In this document: positions 44,552 through 54,386 of the stretch, piece by piece | Numbering within the stretch: position 1 is the stretch's first letter | Layout: each line of letters opens with the position of its first letter | Source: Desmonostoc geniculatum HA4340-LM1 | GTDB taxonomy: Bacteria; Cyanobacteriota; Cyanobacteriia; Cyanobacteriales; Nostocaceae | Length of the DNA: 64,000 bases | Assembly: GCA_019359545.1 (NCBI GenBank) | Contig: JAHHHB010000012.1 | Span: forward strand, 51,929 to 115,928 | Reading direction: 5' to 3' | Position numbers and translations under genes: made by a program | Notes under the pieces: generated by a model | Databases searched by the model: none | The model's input: only the letters and a program-made list of their open reading frames with translations | What the model was told of the DNA's origin: nothing

Positions 44552-47500
44552 ATGGTGCATATCAAGCGCGTGGAACTCACCAACTTCAAATCCTTCGGCG
44601 GTACTACCTCAGTCCCTTTGCTGCCGGGGTGTACTGTCATATCTGGGCCAAATGGTTCGGGTAAATCAAATATTCTCGATGCGCTGCTGTTTTGTTTGGG
44701 ACTCGCTAGTTCTAAGGGAATGCGAGCCGATCGCTTGCCGGATTTGGTGAATAATACTCAAACGGCTAAGGGACGGGCGGCGATTGAGGCTAGTGTGACG
44801 GTGACGTTTGATTTGTCGGATGAAGTGTCACGCAGAGGCGCCCAGGCGCAGAGGGAGGAAGATGAGGAAGCAGGGGAAGCAGGGGAAGCAGGGGAGGCAG
44901 GGGAAGAAAATCTAAAATCCAAAATCCAAAATCTAAAATCGCCTGAGTGGAGTGTGACTAGGAAGTTGCGGGTGACTCATCAGGGGAGTTATACGTCGAA
45001 TTACTTTATCAATGGTGTAAGTTGTACGCTGACGGAGTTGCATGAGCAATTAAGTAATCTGCGGGTTTATCCTGAAGGGTACAACGTGGTGTTGCAGGGG
45101 GATGTCACCAGTATTATTTCCATGAATGCACGGGAGAGGCGGGAAATTATTGATGAGTTGGCTGGGGTGGCGGCATTCGATCGCAAGATTAATCAAGCGA
45201 AATCTACTTTGGATGAGGTGAAGGAGAAGGAAGATAGCTGTCGGATTATTGAGACGGAATTAACTGCACAACGCGATCGCCTTTCTCAAGATCGTGCTAA
45301 GGCTGAGAAGTATCAAAAACTGCGGGCGGAATTTCTGGCGAAGCAATCTTGGGAAGCTGTTTTATCTTGGCGTTCCCTGCAAGCACACCAAGAAAAGTTG
45401 GTTGGGGAAATTCAAAATGGCGATCGCAATTCTACTGAACTCAATACCCAACTCACAACTTTAAATTCCGCAATCGTCCAAAAAACCGCTGAACTTGAAG
45501 AACTCAATGCCCATGTGAAAGCATTGGGAGAAGAAGAACTTTTGGCGGTGCAATCTACCCTCGCTACCCAAGAAGCGGAACGCAAACAATTGTTGCGTCA
45601 GCAAACCGAATTACAAACAACTTCCCAAGAAACTGCCAAGCGTCTAGCCCAAACTCAGCAAGAAATTCAACAACACCGTCATTCCCTCCAAGAAATTGCC
45701 GAAACCCAACTTGTAGAGACGCGATTCATCGCGTCTTCCCAACACCAAAGAAATGAAGCCCAACAAGCTTTAGAAACCTCCCGCGAAGCCGCCGCCGAAA
45801 TCGCCTCGGCTTCAGAAGCGTGGGTGCAGCAACAAACGGCGTATAATCGTCAAATTGAAACTTTGCTGCAAACTCTCGAACCCCAACGCACAGAACAAGC
45901 GCAACTGAGGGAACGCAATAACCAGTTACAGCAACTCATCCAAGAACAAACTCAGCTGATTGAACGCCATGAACCGGAATTAGCTGCAAAACAAGCTGAA
46001 TGTACTCAACTGGAAACAGAATTTAACGCTTCTAGCGAACCCATCCAAAATTTAGCTCAAAATCTCTCAGCCACGGAACAAGAATTGCAAATTCAGCAGG
46101 AAACCCAAAAGCGGTTACTTGCCGAACAACGAGAAAAACAACGCCAGTTAGATAAATTAGAAGCCCAAGCGCAAGCACAACAAGAAGTCCAAGGCACCCA
46201 AGCGAGTAAAGTGATTTTACAATCAGGAATGCCCGGTGTTTGCGGCTTGGTTGTGCAGTTGGGACGAGTGGAACCCCGCTATCAGCTAGCTTTGGAAATC
46301 TCCGCTGGTGGACGTTTGGGACATATTGTGGTGGAAGATGACGGCATTGCCGCAGCGGGTATTGAATTGCTCAAACAAAAACGTGCCGGGAGGGCGACTT
46401 TTTTACCGCTGAATAAAATTTCTGCACCGAAATTTACTCAAGATGCAACGCTGCGTTTTGCTAGCGGCTTCGTCAACTATGCTGTAAATTTAGTTGATTG
46501 CGATCGCCGTTACAAAGATGTATTCAGCTATGTCTTCGGTAACACCGTCGTTTTTGCGACTCTCGAACAAGCCCGGAAAAATTTAGGACTCTACCGCATC
46601 GTTACCTTAGATGGGGAATTGTTGGAAACCAGCGGTGCAATGACTGGTGGAAGCAACACTCAACGTTCGGCGCTGCGATTTGGTATCGGCGAAGCGGCGG
46701 AATCTGATGAAGTTATTGGTTTAAAAAATCGTTTGGTGGACATTGAACGGGTTTTAGAGCGTTGTACTGAAGCGATCGCTAATTTGTCAACCAAAACCAA
46801 ACAATTGACGCAAGAATTAACAGAAAACCGACAAGCGCGGCGGGAACAGCAGTTGCAGTTAGAACAATTGCACAAAGATATTAAAAATTTAACAACGCAA
46901 TTAGAGGGGACGCGATCGCAATTAGTCCAAAACACCGAAAAATTAGCCACTGCCCAATCTCGGTTATCAGTTTTAGAGCGGGAATTACCGGGACAAGAAA
47001 CTCAACTGCAACAATTGCGACATGCATTAGCAGAATTAGAAGCCTCTCAAACCCCCAGTGAATGGCAACAAATCCAAGCAACCATTAAAATTCAAGAGCA
47101 ACAATTACAACAACGCGAAACAGCCTTAAGGGAAGCCGAACAAAAATTAAAAAATTTAGAAAATCAACAACAACGCCTCCAAGAAAAAATCCAAGAAGCC
47201 GAAACCCGAATCACCGAATACGAAACCCAACAAACCTCTTGTAGAGACGCGATGAATCGCGTCTTCACCCAAATCACAACGTTAGACAACCAAATCACCC
47301 AAACCCGCCTCTCCTTGAATCAAATGGAGCAAAAACTGGGTGAACAAAAACAAAAACGCGACACCACAGAACAGCAAGTGCGATCGCAACTTTTGCGCCA
47401 ACAACAATTAGAATGGGAAATCCAAAAACTCCAGGAAACCCAAGAAAAGCGGCGGGAAGAACTAGTTGCACTGCAAAGTCAGTTGCGTGATGTGGGAGCA

Positions 47501-48202
47501 GAATTACCCAATCCCCTGCCAGAAGTACCAGATAAGGTAGACTTAGAAGAATTGCAGAAAGAATTGCGATCGCTCTCTAAACGCTTGCAGGCAATGGAAC
47601 CTGTAAATATGCTGGCGTTGGAAGAATACGAACGCACCCAAAACCGCCTCCAAGAATTAACGCAAAAATTAGAAACACTAGAAGGGGAACGCACCGAATT
47701 ACTTTTGCGGATTGAAAACTTTACCACATTGCGGCAACTCGCCTTTAAAGAAGCTTTCGATGCCGTCAATGAAAACTTCCAATCAATTTTTGCAGTTCTT
47801 TCCGACGGTGACGGTTACCTACAACTAGAAAATCCCGAAGATCCATTCAGCAGCGGACTGAATTTAGTTGCCCATCCCAAAGGTAAACCAGTACAGCGCC
47901 TAGCTTCCATGTCTGGTGGAGAAAAATCACTTACAGCCTTGAGCTTTATCTTTGCCCTACAACGCTACCGCCCATCGCCATTTTACGCCTTTGACGAAGT
48001 GGATATGTTTTTGGATGGAGCAAACGTAGAGCGATTAGCTAGAATGATTAAACAACAGTCACAACAAGCGCAATTTATAGTTGTTAGTTTGCGTCGTCCG
48101 ATGATAGAATCAGCCGAACGCACAATTGGCGTTACTCAAGCACGAGGAGCTTATACTCAAGTTTTGGGGATTAAATTACAATCATCCAATACATCTGCTT
48201 GA
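44552..48202 (+). CDS. smc: Chromosome segregation ATPase SMC
   Basis: A 1216-residue SMC, the condensin ATPase that organises and segregates the chromosome as a dimer with ScpA/ScpB. Walker A is GPNGSGKSN (32-40), two long coiled coils flank a hinge (about 540-680: GMPGVCGLVVQLG, LDGELLETSGAMTGGS), the signature is MSGGEKSL and Walker B is FYAFDEVDMFLD. Three segments look like in-frame genomic repeats: residues about 93-130 (REEDEEAGEAGEAGEAGEEN and on), about 388-396 (VETRFIAS) and about 897-905. The first lies in the N-terminal head, the others in the coiled coils. Confidence 0.95.
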   Translation: MVHIKRVELTNFKSFGGTTSVPLLPGCTVISGPNGSGKSNILDALLFCLGLASSKGMRADRLPDLVNNTQTAKGRAAIEASVTVTFDLSDEVSRRGAQAQREEDEEAGEAGEAGEAGEENLKSKIQNLKSPEWSVTRKLRVTHQGSYTSNYFINGVSCTLTELHEQLSNLRVYPEGYNVVLQGDVTSIISMNARERREIIDELAGVAAFDRKINQAKSTLDEVKEKEDSCRIIETELTAQRDRLSQDRAKAEKYQKLRAEFLAKQSWEAVLSWRSLQAHQEKLVGEIQNGDRNSTELNTQLTTLNSAIVQKTAELEELNAHVKALGEEELLAVQSTLATQEAERKQLLRQQTELQTTSQETAKRLAQTQQEIQQHRHSLQEIAETQLVETRFIASSQHQRNEAQQALETSREAAAEIASASEAWVQQQTAYNRQIETLLQTLEPQRTEQAQLRERNNQLQQLIQEQTQLIERHEPELAAKQAECTQLETEFNASSEPIQNLAQNLSATEQELQIQQETQKRLLAEQREKQRQLDKLEAQAQAQQEVQGTQASKVILQSGMPGVCGLVVQLGRVEPRYQLALEISAGGRLGHIVVEDDGIAAAGIELLKQKRAGRATFLPLNKISAPKFTQDATLRFASGFVNYAVNLVDCDRRYKDVFSYVFGNTVVFATLEQARKNLGLYRIVTLDGELLETSGAMTGGSNTQRSALRFGIGEAAESDEVIGLKNRLVDIERVLERCTEAIANLSTKTKQLTQELTENRQARREQQLQLEQLHKDIKNLTTQLEGTRSQLVQNTEKLATAQSRLSVLERELPGQETQLQQLRHALAELEASQTPSEWQQIQATIKIQEQQLQQRETALREAEQKLKNLENQQQRLQEKIQEAETRITEYETQQTSCRDAMNRVFTQITTLDNQITQTRLSLNQMEQKLGEQKQKRDTTEQQVRSQLLRQQQLEWEIQKLQETQEKRREELVALQSQLRDVGAELPNPLPEVPDKVDLEELQKELRSLSKRLQAMEPVNMLALEEYERTQNRLQELTQKLETLEGERTELLLRIENFTTLRQLAFKEAFDAVNENFQSIFAVLSDGDGYLQLENPEDPFSSGLNLVAHPKGKPVQRLASMSGGEKSLTALSFIFALQRYRPSPFYAFDEVDMFLDGANVERLARMIKQQSQQAQFIVVSLRRPMIESAERTIGVTQARGAYTQVLGIKLQSSNTSA

Positions 48203-48260
48203 GTTTTTGTTAATAATAGTGTATATACAAACCGGATTCGAGATCAGGACTCGGTATAGA

Positions 48261-49250
48261 ATGACCTCTGAACAAATAATTAGGCGTTCCGACATATTAA
48301 ATACTCAGGTAATTACCCGCGACAACGGCAAGCGGCTAGGAATCGTCAGTCAAGTTTGGGTAGATATCGATCAGCGAGAGGTTGTGGCTCTTGGTTTGCG
48401 AGACAGCCTGATCTCTATTTCGGGCATACCGCGCTATATGTACCTCAACACCATCAACCAAATTGGTGATGTCATCTTAGTTGATAACGAAGATGTAATT
48501 GAAGATATTGAAGTTGAATCTCTCAGCAACCTAATCAACTGGGAAGTCATCACAGAAACAGGCGAAGTATTAGGCAAAGTTCGGGGCTTCAAATTCAACG
48601 GCGAAACAGGTAAACTTGATTCTATAGTTATTGCCTCATTAGGATTGCCCCAAATTCCCGACCAATTCGTAAGTACTTACGAGTTCTCAGTCGATGAAAT
48701 CGTCAGCACAGGCCCCAATCGGTTGATTGTGTTTGAGGGAGCCGAAGAACGGGTGAACCAATTGACAGTCGGTTTACTAGAGCGTTTGGGTATCGGCAAA
48801 GCACCGTGGGAGCGAGACGCAGAAGAAGAATACGGCTATACTCCACCACGCCAAGTAACGCCAGATAAACAGTTGCCAAGTGGAGTGCCATTGCAGCCAC
48901 CCAAGCCAAGAGTCCGCGCTCCCGAACCTGTAGCTAGGGAAGAAGAATGGACAGAAGACTATGTGGAAGAAGTCAGGCCACAACGTCAAGTGATGAAGGC
49001 GCGGCAGTATGAGTCTATTCAATATGAAGAAGACGATGAAGAAGATAACTGGAGTGAAGCAAGCGGTAGCGACAGATATAAACAACCGCTAAAGCCTGAA
49101 CCCCAGCCTTATACCAAGCCATACGCTGAAGATTACGATGATTATGACGACTTAGAAAGCGATGCTTGGGAAGATGCGCCAAAGCCAGTGAATATCCCCA
49201 AAAAAGTCAAAGAAAGACAGCCAGAATACGAAGAAGAAGGCGGATATTAA
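48261..49250 (+). CDS. PRC-barrel domain protein with disordered acidic tail
   Basis: A 329-residue protein. Two PRC-barrel domains are visible: about 5-80 (RRSDILNTQVITRDNGKRLGIVSQVWVDIDQREVVALGL) and 90-170 (INWEVITETGEVLGKVRGFKFNGETGKLDSIVIAS). The last ~120 residues are Glu/Asp/Tyr/Pro-rich and probably disordered. PRC barrels occur in RNA-metabolism and photosynthetic proteins; the specific role is unknown. The ATG at 48261 (MTSEQIIRRS) is chosen; the frame extends upstream into smc but without family residues. A terminator follows. Confidence 0.88.
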   Translation: MTSEQIIRRSDILNTQVITRDNGKRLGIVSQVWVDIDQREVVALGLRDSLISISGIPRYMYLNTINQIGDVILVDNEDVIEDIEVESLSNLINWEVITETGEVLGKVRGFKFNGETGKLDSIVIASLGLPQIPDQFVSTYEFSVDEIVSTGPNRLIVFEGAEERVNQLTVGLLERLGIGKAPWERDAEEEYGYTPPRQVTPDKQLPSGVPLQPPKPRVRAPEPVAREEEWTEDYVEEVRPQRQVMKARQYESIQYEEDDEEDNWSEASGSDRYKQPLKPEPQPYTKPYAEDYDDYDDLESDAWEDAPKPVNIPKKVKERQPEYEEEGGY

Positions 49251-49254
49251 TTAA

Positions 49255-49283
49255 TTCGTAATTCGTAATTCGTAATTCGTAAT
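49255..49283. repeat. ATTCGTAATTCGTA tandem repeat
   Basis: A nine-base unit AATTCGTAA is repeated about three times just after the PRC-barrel gene stop. Confidence 0.8.
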
Positions 49284-49322
49284 TCACGGGAAGTTACGAA
49301 ACATCTTAAAGTTAATACAGCT

Positions 49323-49354
49323 CTCTCCTTACTTACAAGGAGAGGGCTAATTTT
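49323..49354 (+). terminator. Rho-independent terminator after the PRC-barrel gene
   Basis: CTCTCCTT (49323-49330) pairs with AAGGAGAG (49337-49344) around a 6-nt loop and is followed by GGCTAATTTTTT. Confidence 0.8.
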
Positions 49355-49356
49355 TT

Positions 49357-49633
49357 AGAACGCAGTCGGATGCGTTATCCCACATTTCGCACTTCAATAA
49401 GTAGCATAAATAAACTACATAAACAAAAAATGCGCTCATGAGAATTTGAACAATCAAGTAACCAGAAAACAAATAAGTTATCTACATCTAAATTCCAGCT
49501 TTTTCATGGTGTAAAAAGCTGGTTATTCAATAATATTGAATTAGGATTTTGCAATCAGTTAGGAAAACATCAGATTAAGCAATACTGAATTAGAGAGTTG
49601 AAAACTCAGATAATAAGTAATACTTTTGACAAG
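49357..49633. other. AT-rich gene-free region
   Basis: No gene recognised. A hairpin CCAGCTTTT/AAAAGCTGG spans 49496-49523, followed by the palindrome ATTCAATAATATTGAAT. It may be residual IS DNA, given the transposase relic that follows. Confidence 0.5.
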
Positions 49634-49822
49634 CTAAGGGCAGAAGGTTAATTTCTGGAGGTCTGATTTGTTTCTCTCACTACTTTCAACTAATAACCAT
49701 CTTTGCTCTATTCCTGCATAAGTTACTTTTGACTCTTGATAGCTATATCCTTTAATTTCACTTGATTCCAGTTCATTGCTGGTAAATGCTTTCATCAAGT
49801 TTTTGGCTTTTTTAATGGTAAT
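49634..49822 (-). pseudogene. IS1634-type transposase relic
   Basis: The reverse strand reads ITIKKAKNLMKAFTSNELES, then EIKGYSYQESKVTYAGIEQRW and LLVESSERNKSDLQKLTFCP ending at TAG (49636-49634). This resembles the central part of IS1634/IS4-family transposases, where a GY-x6-Y-G-IEQRWLLV-SE block is conserved. Only about 60 codons remain. The upstream part is cut off exactly where the 160-bp MITE-like element begins. Confidence 0.65.
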
Positions 49823-49982
49823 ATAGGAATCCTATAGGACTACTATTTGATTTTTGAACAGACACGTAGGGTGCGTTAGCGACAGCGTAACGCACCGAAT
49901 CCTTAAGAATGGTGCCGTACTCTCGCCGATAACGCACCCTACAAATACTTAATGTTGTTCAAAAATCAAACCGGATTCCTAT
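49823..49982. mobile_element. 160-bp MITE-like element
   Basis: The ends ATAGGAATCC (49823-49832) and GGATTCCTAT (49973-49982) are perfect inverses, with TTTGATTTTTGAACA and TGTTCAAAAATCAAA continuing inward. The left arm has a small extra insertion (TATAGGACTACTA). A second inverted pair, GTAGGGTGCGTTA (49866-49878) and TAACGCACCCTAC (49930-49942), lies inside. A left-half copy is at 32191-32239 and a similar end is at about 63877. It has no coding capacity. Confidence 0.8.
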
Positions 49983-50104
49983 AGATGGTGTAAGTAACTC
50001 ACTTGAAATCTGCTGTATTTGCGTAGGGAATAGAGAATCACTTTTTTCGAGTTTTATGAAATTTTTTCACACACTCAAATGGGAGTCTTAATATCTATCA
50101 ATTA

Positions 50105-51253
50105 TTAATCGTCTTTGGTTAAAGTGTCATCAATTGGTCGCTCTCGATCGATAGCTGGAGTTTCTGTTGTCCAAGGATCATCTAGTTCAGGGGATTTAGA
50201 AACGATAACAAACTCAGTTTCTTGTCGATGTTCATTTCGCCATTCATCTAAAACATCTTTAATCAATACTTCTTGCACCCAAATTTTAGCGACAACGGTT
50301 AAAGGGAGTGCAAGAAATAATCCTAAAAAGCCAAAAAAAGTGACGAAAAATAATTGGGCAATTAAGGTGACAGCTGGTAGTAATGAGACTTGATGCGCCA
50401 TGACAATGGGCGTGATGAAATTACTCTCAACCTGTTGAATAATAAAGTAGAGAATCAAAACAGCGATCGCTTTCCAAGGTTCATCCAAGAGAGCGATCGC
50501 CATTGCTGGTACTACACTCAGCGTCGGACCGAGGTTGGGAATTAAGTTCAAAAATCCTGCCAAAACCCCTAAAGCAAGTGCTGCTTTGATACCCAAAACT
50601 GATAAGCCAACCACACTCATCAATCCCACTACACCCATAGCAATCAAAGCGCCTGTTACCCACCCCCCCAAAGAAATTTCGCATTTAGTTAAAATCCCTT
50701 CCACTCGTCGCCGATAAAATGAGGGAAAAAGCCGCACAAAAACTTTGCGGTAAGCTACGGGGTCGGCTAATAACATTCCTGTTAAAACCAGCACTAGTAA
50801 AACCTTGAGGACAACTTCCAAGGAGCCAGACACAAAGGCGAAGGAGTTTCCTAATAGCCGATTTACGAAGGGCTGTGCTTGTTGGATCAGGCTGTTGAAA
50901 TCTGGAATGTAGGGAACCAACTCAGCAGGGATGCGGGTTCTTAGACCGTCAAGCCAACTGTTAAAGCGCCCAAACCCTTGGGGAACCCGATAAGTTAATT
51001 CTTGAAACTGCTGTGCAAAAGGTGGCACAATTAGCCAGAAAAAACCCACTATTAGTCCAAAAAAGATAGCGACTGACAATAGGACAGCGAATCCACGCTT
51101 CATGCCTGAGCGTTGGAAGCGTTTCGCTAGCCGATTTAAGGTGGTGGCTAACACAACTGCGGCAAACATCAGTAAAAGTACTTCCCGAATTTGCCACAAA
51201 ATGTATAAAGAAAGAACGATCGCAATTAAACCGATCCATTGACCCAGGTTCAC
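50105..51253 (-). CDS. AI-2E/PerM family transporter
   Basis: A 382-residue polytopic membrane protein of the AI-2E (PerM/YdiK) family. It has about seven to eight hydrophobic helices in the family pattern: two or three at the N-terminus (WIGLIAIVLSLYILWQI, GFAVLLSVAIFFGLIVGFFWLIVPPF) and a C-terminal bundle with LALGVLAGFLNLIPNLGPTLSVVPAMAIAL and FLALPLTVVAKIW. TqsA was proposed to export autoinducer-2 and others act as Na+/H+ antiporters; the substrate here is unknown. The soluble C-terminal tail of about 50 residues is acidic. Confidence 0.9.
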   Translation of the reverse strand: MNLGQWIGLIAIVLSLYILWQIREVLLLMFAAVVLATTLNRLAKRFQRSGMKRGFAVLLSVAIFFGLIVGFFWLIVPPFAQQFQELTYRVPQGFGRFNSWLDGLRTRIPAELVPYIPDFNSLIQQAQPFVNRLLGNSFAFVSGSLEVVLKVLLVLVLTGMLLADPVAYRKVFVRLFPSFYRRRVEGILTKCEISLGGWVTGALIAMGVVGLMSVVGLSVLGIKAALALGVLAGFLNLIPNLGPTLSVVPAMAIALLDEPWKAIAVLILYFIIQQVESNFITPIVMAHQVSLLPAVTLIAQLFFVTFFGFLGLFLALPLTVVAKIWVQEVLIKDVLDEWRNEHRQETEFVIVSKSPELDDPWTTETPAIDRERPIDDTLTKDD

Positions 51254-51343
51254 AGGCTGACTCCCAACACTTGGTGAGATGCAATTTTGTTGTAATTCAG
51301 CTAGGTTAGCTGATTTCGATCGCTTGTGCCTAGATAGTTGAAG

Positions 51344-51535
51344 TTAACTTTGTTTGTATGCTTGGAATCGCCACAGTAGAGCGATCGCCATCATCACGCT
51401 CGGCAATAAAACTATAATTAAGGTATTAGTTGCTGTTGCCGAAATTGATAGACTTGGAGCAACGTACTTAATTAATACCGATATCAAAGCCGAAAGTAGA
51501 AGTAATTTCAGAACAAATCCTAGCTGATTTTGCAT
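51344..51535 (-). CDS. Small two-helix membrane protein
   Basis: A 63-residue protein with two predicted transmembrane helices (FVLKLLLLSALISVLIKYVAPSL and TLIIVLLPSVMMAIALLWRF). The ATG at 51535 (MQNQLGF) is preferred over an upstream start that adds a non-hydrophobic extension. No named family recognised, though short proteins of this pattern are common in Nostocales. It lies 90 bp upstream of the AI-2E gene on the same strand and may be co-transcribed. Confidence 0.65.
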   Translation of the reverse strand: MQNQLGFVLKLLLLSALISVLIKYVAPSLSISATATNTLIIVLLPSVMMAIALLWRFQAYKQS

Positions 51536-52026
51536 AACAGTACGGTAATACACATTTTTATGTTGGGTATACACGAATTTAGACTGCACCATCTAGTTTC
51601 TAGAATAGAAACCAAGAGATATGAATTCAGGAGTCAGAATTCAGGAGTCAGAATTCAGGAGTCAGAAGTCAGAATTCTGAATTAGAAGAGACTTTTTGCC
51701 TAGCTTTGAGACTTAGATAGTGTAGTTCACGGTTCTTGAAATCTCCTGTAAAAGTCTTTCTTACCTATATTTTTCACTTATAACTGCCAAAATTCCTAGC
51801 AGCTTAATTACTACTTAAGCATTTGTTAGATTAATTCATATAGCATCTTTTGATAGATTTTTGTGTAATCTGACACAATCATAATTTTTTTCATCTGATG
51901 ATTTACCTACCAGTTTCATTACTGCTATTTCTATTGCCAAAGAGTCATTAGTGATTTGCCCTTGGTTATTTGCAAAGGACAAATGACTAGGGACAAATAA
52001 CAAATTTAAATTGAGGGTACATCAAA
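51536..52026. other. Intergenic region upstream of ftsH
   Basis: It contains AGAATTCAGGAGTCAG repeats (51622-51675) and an AGTCATTAGTGATTTG/ACAAATGACTAGGGACAAAT block (51943-51998). It must hold the ftsH promoter; no gene or specific site is identified. Confidence 0.6.
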
Positions 52027-53961
52027 ATGCCTGTTGAAACTAATAACAAAAAAACCATTAAACCACCCAAAGCTCAGCAGTTTAGTAGCAGTTTCATAAC
52101 TTTACTAACCCTGTTGTTACTACTGAACTTTATTATTCCAAGTTTTTTTAGATCGGCAACGCCGCAAGTTCCCTACAGCACCTTTCTGGCTGAGGTAGAA
52201 GCCGGAAAAGTAGATCGAGCGATTGTTGGTAGCGATCGCATTGAATATACCATCAAAACTCAAACTCCAGATGGCAAACCGACCGAACAAGTCTTCACCA
52301 CCACACCAGTAGGTATTGATCTAGATTTGCCGAAAATACTCCGTCAGCATCATGTCGAGTTTGCAGCACCACCGCCAGACCAAAATGCCTGGATTGCGAC
52401 TTTACTGAGTTGGATTGCACCACCGTTAATTTTCTTTGGGATTTGGGGCTTGTTAATGAGTCGCCAAGGAGGCCCCGGTGTACTCACGGTGGGTAAAAGC
52501 AAAGCTAGGATTTATTCAGAAGGTAGCACTGGTGTTAAATTTACCGATGTGGCTGGCGTAGACGAAGCCAAGGCAGAATTAGAAGAAATTATTGATTTTC
52601 TCAAAAACGCTGGAAAATATACCGCACTAGGGGCAAAAATTCCCAAAGGTGTGTTGTTGGTGGGGCCTCCGGGTACTGGTAAAACACTACTAGCAAAAGC
52701 GATCGCGGGTGAAGCTGCTGTTCCCTTCTTCAGTATTTCTGGTTCCGAATTTATCGAACTGTTTGTAGGTGTTGGTGCTGCACGGGTTCGTGATTTGTTT
52801 GAACAAGCCAAAGAACAAGCTCCCTGTATTGTCTTTATCGACGAGTTAGACGCACTGGGTAAATCTCGCGGTGGTGCTGGGCCGATTATGGGTGGTAATG
52901 ATGAACGCGAACAAACCCTCAATCAGTTACTCAGCGAGATGGATGGCTTTGACGCCAACACAGGCGTGATTATCATCGCCGCCACCAACCGTCCAGAAAT
53001 TCTCGATCCGGCTTTACGCCGTCCTGGTCGATTTGATCGGCAAGTTGTTGTCGATCGCCCTGATAAAATTGGTCGAGAAGCTATTCTCAAAGTCCACGCT
53101 AAAAACGTCAAATTGGCTGATGATGTCAATTTGAGTACCATCGCCATCAGGACTCCAGGCTTTGCTGGGGCAGATTTAGCCAACCTTGTAAATGAAGCCG
53201 CACTCTTAGCCGCACGGCGAAATAGCCAAGCCGTGACGATGGCAGATTTCAACGAAGCGATCGAACGTCTGGTGGCTGGCTTAGAAAAACGCTCCCGCGT
53301 GTTGAACGAGATTGAGAAAAAGACCGTCGCTTATCACGAAGTTGGCCACGCTATTATCGGTGCCTTGATGCCTGGTGCGGGTAAAGTTGAAAAAATCTCC
53401 GTTGTCCCTCGTGGTGTCGGTGCCTTGGGTTACACAATTCAGATGCCAGAAGAAGACCGCTTTTTGATGCTCGAAGACGAAATTCGCGGGCGTATTGCTA
53501 GCCTTTTGGGTGGACGTTCCGCCGAAGAAATCGTTTTTGGCAAAGTATCCACTGGTGCTGCTGACGATATTCAAAAAGCTACTGAATTAGCGGAACGTGC
53601 TATTACACTTTACGGAATGAGCGATCGCCTTGGGCCAGTGGCGTTTGAGAAAAATCAACAGCAGTTTCTCGAAGGTTATAGCAACCCGCGCCGTGCTATT
53701 AGTCCCAAAGTGGCTGAGGAAATCGATCGGGAAGTCAAACAAACCTTGGATAATGCTCACCATATCGCCTTGAGTATTCTGCAATATAACCGCGAGTTAC
53801 TAGAGCAAACGGCAGAAGAACTGTTGCAAAAAGAAATTTTGGAAGGTTTGGAACTGCGGGAATATATTAGTCGAGCAAAAGTACCGATTGAGGTGGAAGA
53901 ATGGTTGCGGACGGGTAAGGTATCGGAAGATAAGCCGCTGCTGCAATCTCTTCTGAATTAA
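52027..53961 (+). CDS. ftsH: ATP-dependent zinc metalloprotease FtsH
   Basis: A 644-residue membrane AAA+ protease. Two TM helices (about 22-42 and 118-140) bracket a lumenal/periplasmic domain. The AAA module has Walker A GPPGTGKT, Walker [10 protein letters not shown] and the SRH region [20 protein letters not shown]. The protease site is HEVGH, with a third ligand expected in the following helix region ([11 protein letters not shown]). Cyanobacterial FtsH complexes degrade photodamaged PSII D1 and other membrane proteins. Which paralogue this is cannot be told by eye. A terminator follows. Confidence 0.96.
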   Translation: MPVETNNKKTIKPPKAQQFSSSFITLLTLLLLLNFIIPSFFRSATPQVPYSTFLAEVEAGKVDRAIVGSDRIEYTIKTQTPDGKPTEQVFTTTPVGIDLDLPKILRQHHVEFAAPPPDQNAWIATLLSWIAPPLIFFGIWGLLMSRQGGPGVLTVGKSKARIYSEGSTGVKFTDVAGVDEAKAELEEIIDFLKNAGKYTALGAKIPKGVLLVGPPGTGKTLLAKAIAGEAAVPFFSISGSEFIELFVGVGAARVRDLFEQAKEQAPCIVFIDELDALGKSRGGAGPIMGGNDEREQTLNQLLSEMDGFDANTGVIIIAATNRPEILDPALRRPGRFDRQVVVDRPDKIGREAILKVHAKNVKLADDVNLSTIAIRTPGFAGADLANLVNEAALLAARRNSQAVTMADFNEAIERLVAGLEKRSRVLNEIEKKTVAYHEVGHAIIGALMPGAGKVEKISVVPRGVGALGYTIQMPEEDRFLMLEDEIRGRIASLLGGRSAEEIVFGKVSTGAADDIQKATELAERAITLYGMSDRLGPVAFEKNQQQFLEGYSNPRRAISPKVAEEIDREVKQTLDNAHHIALSILQYNRELLEQTAEELLQKEILEGLELREYISRAKVPIEVEEWLRTGKVSEDKPLLQSLLN

Positions 53962-53975
53962 CGATTTGAGATTGA

Positions 53976-54003
53976 AAAGCGTAGGCTTCGCCTACACTTT
54001 TTT
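53976..54003 (+). terminator. Rho-independent terminator after ftsH
   Basis: AAAAG-C-GTAGGC-TTC-GCCTAC-A-CTTTTT folds into a tight stem with a 3-nt loop and a T-run. Confidence 0.85.
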
Positions 54004-54004
54004 A

Positions 54005-54112
54005 TCACAAACTCAGCCAAGCAAAAACTTGTTCCGCTGTTAATTCCAACTCGATTTCCGGCAGTTTGAGGAACTCGTCTAAAGTTAGTTGGGGTTGACT
54101 GGCAATAGTCAT
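54005..54112 (-). pseudogene. Deletion-derived Uma2 remnant
   Basis: A 35-codon intact frame joins a Uma2 N-terminus (MTIASQPQLTLDEFLKLPEI) directly to a Uma2 C-terminus (ELELTAEQVFAWLSL). The whole catalytic core is missing. The upstream flank is shared with the Uma2 gene at 54387 (GCATAGAGGGGAATATTTTA), indicating tandem duplication followed by internal deletion. Confidence 0.75.
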
Positions 54113-54386
54113 AAGTAAACAGCATAGAGGGGAATATTTTAATTATGTGCGTTGGCGGTCGCCTAATACAGTTCGGTTAAGGCACCAGACGCGATAAATC
54201 CCCATCTTTACAATAATCAGTCCTTTGTAGAGACGGCGATTTATCGCGTCTTTGTGATATGTAATTTTCGTCAAAAAACCTTATCCAAAGTGTATTGAGC
54301 GATCGCCATAATCAAATAGCATAAAGGGAAATATCTTAATTATGTGCATTAGCTTGCCTCGCATCCTTCGTTCCTGACAGGTGCAA
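54113..54386. repeat. Duplicated Uma2 upstream segments and palindromic repeats
   Basis: GCATAGAGGGGAATATTTTA and CGCCTAATACAGTTCGGT recur here and at about 54968-55035; a shorter, diverged copy is at 54312-54345. A degenerate GTAGAGACGGCGATTTATCG palindrome begins at 54227. Confidence 0.75.
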
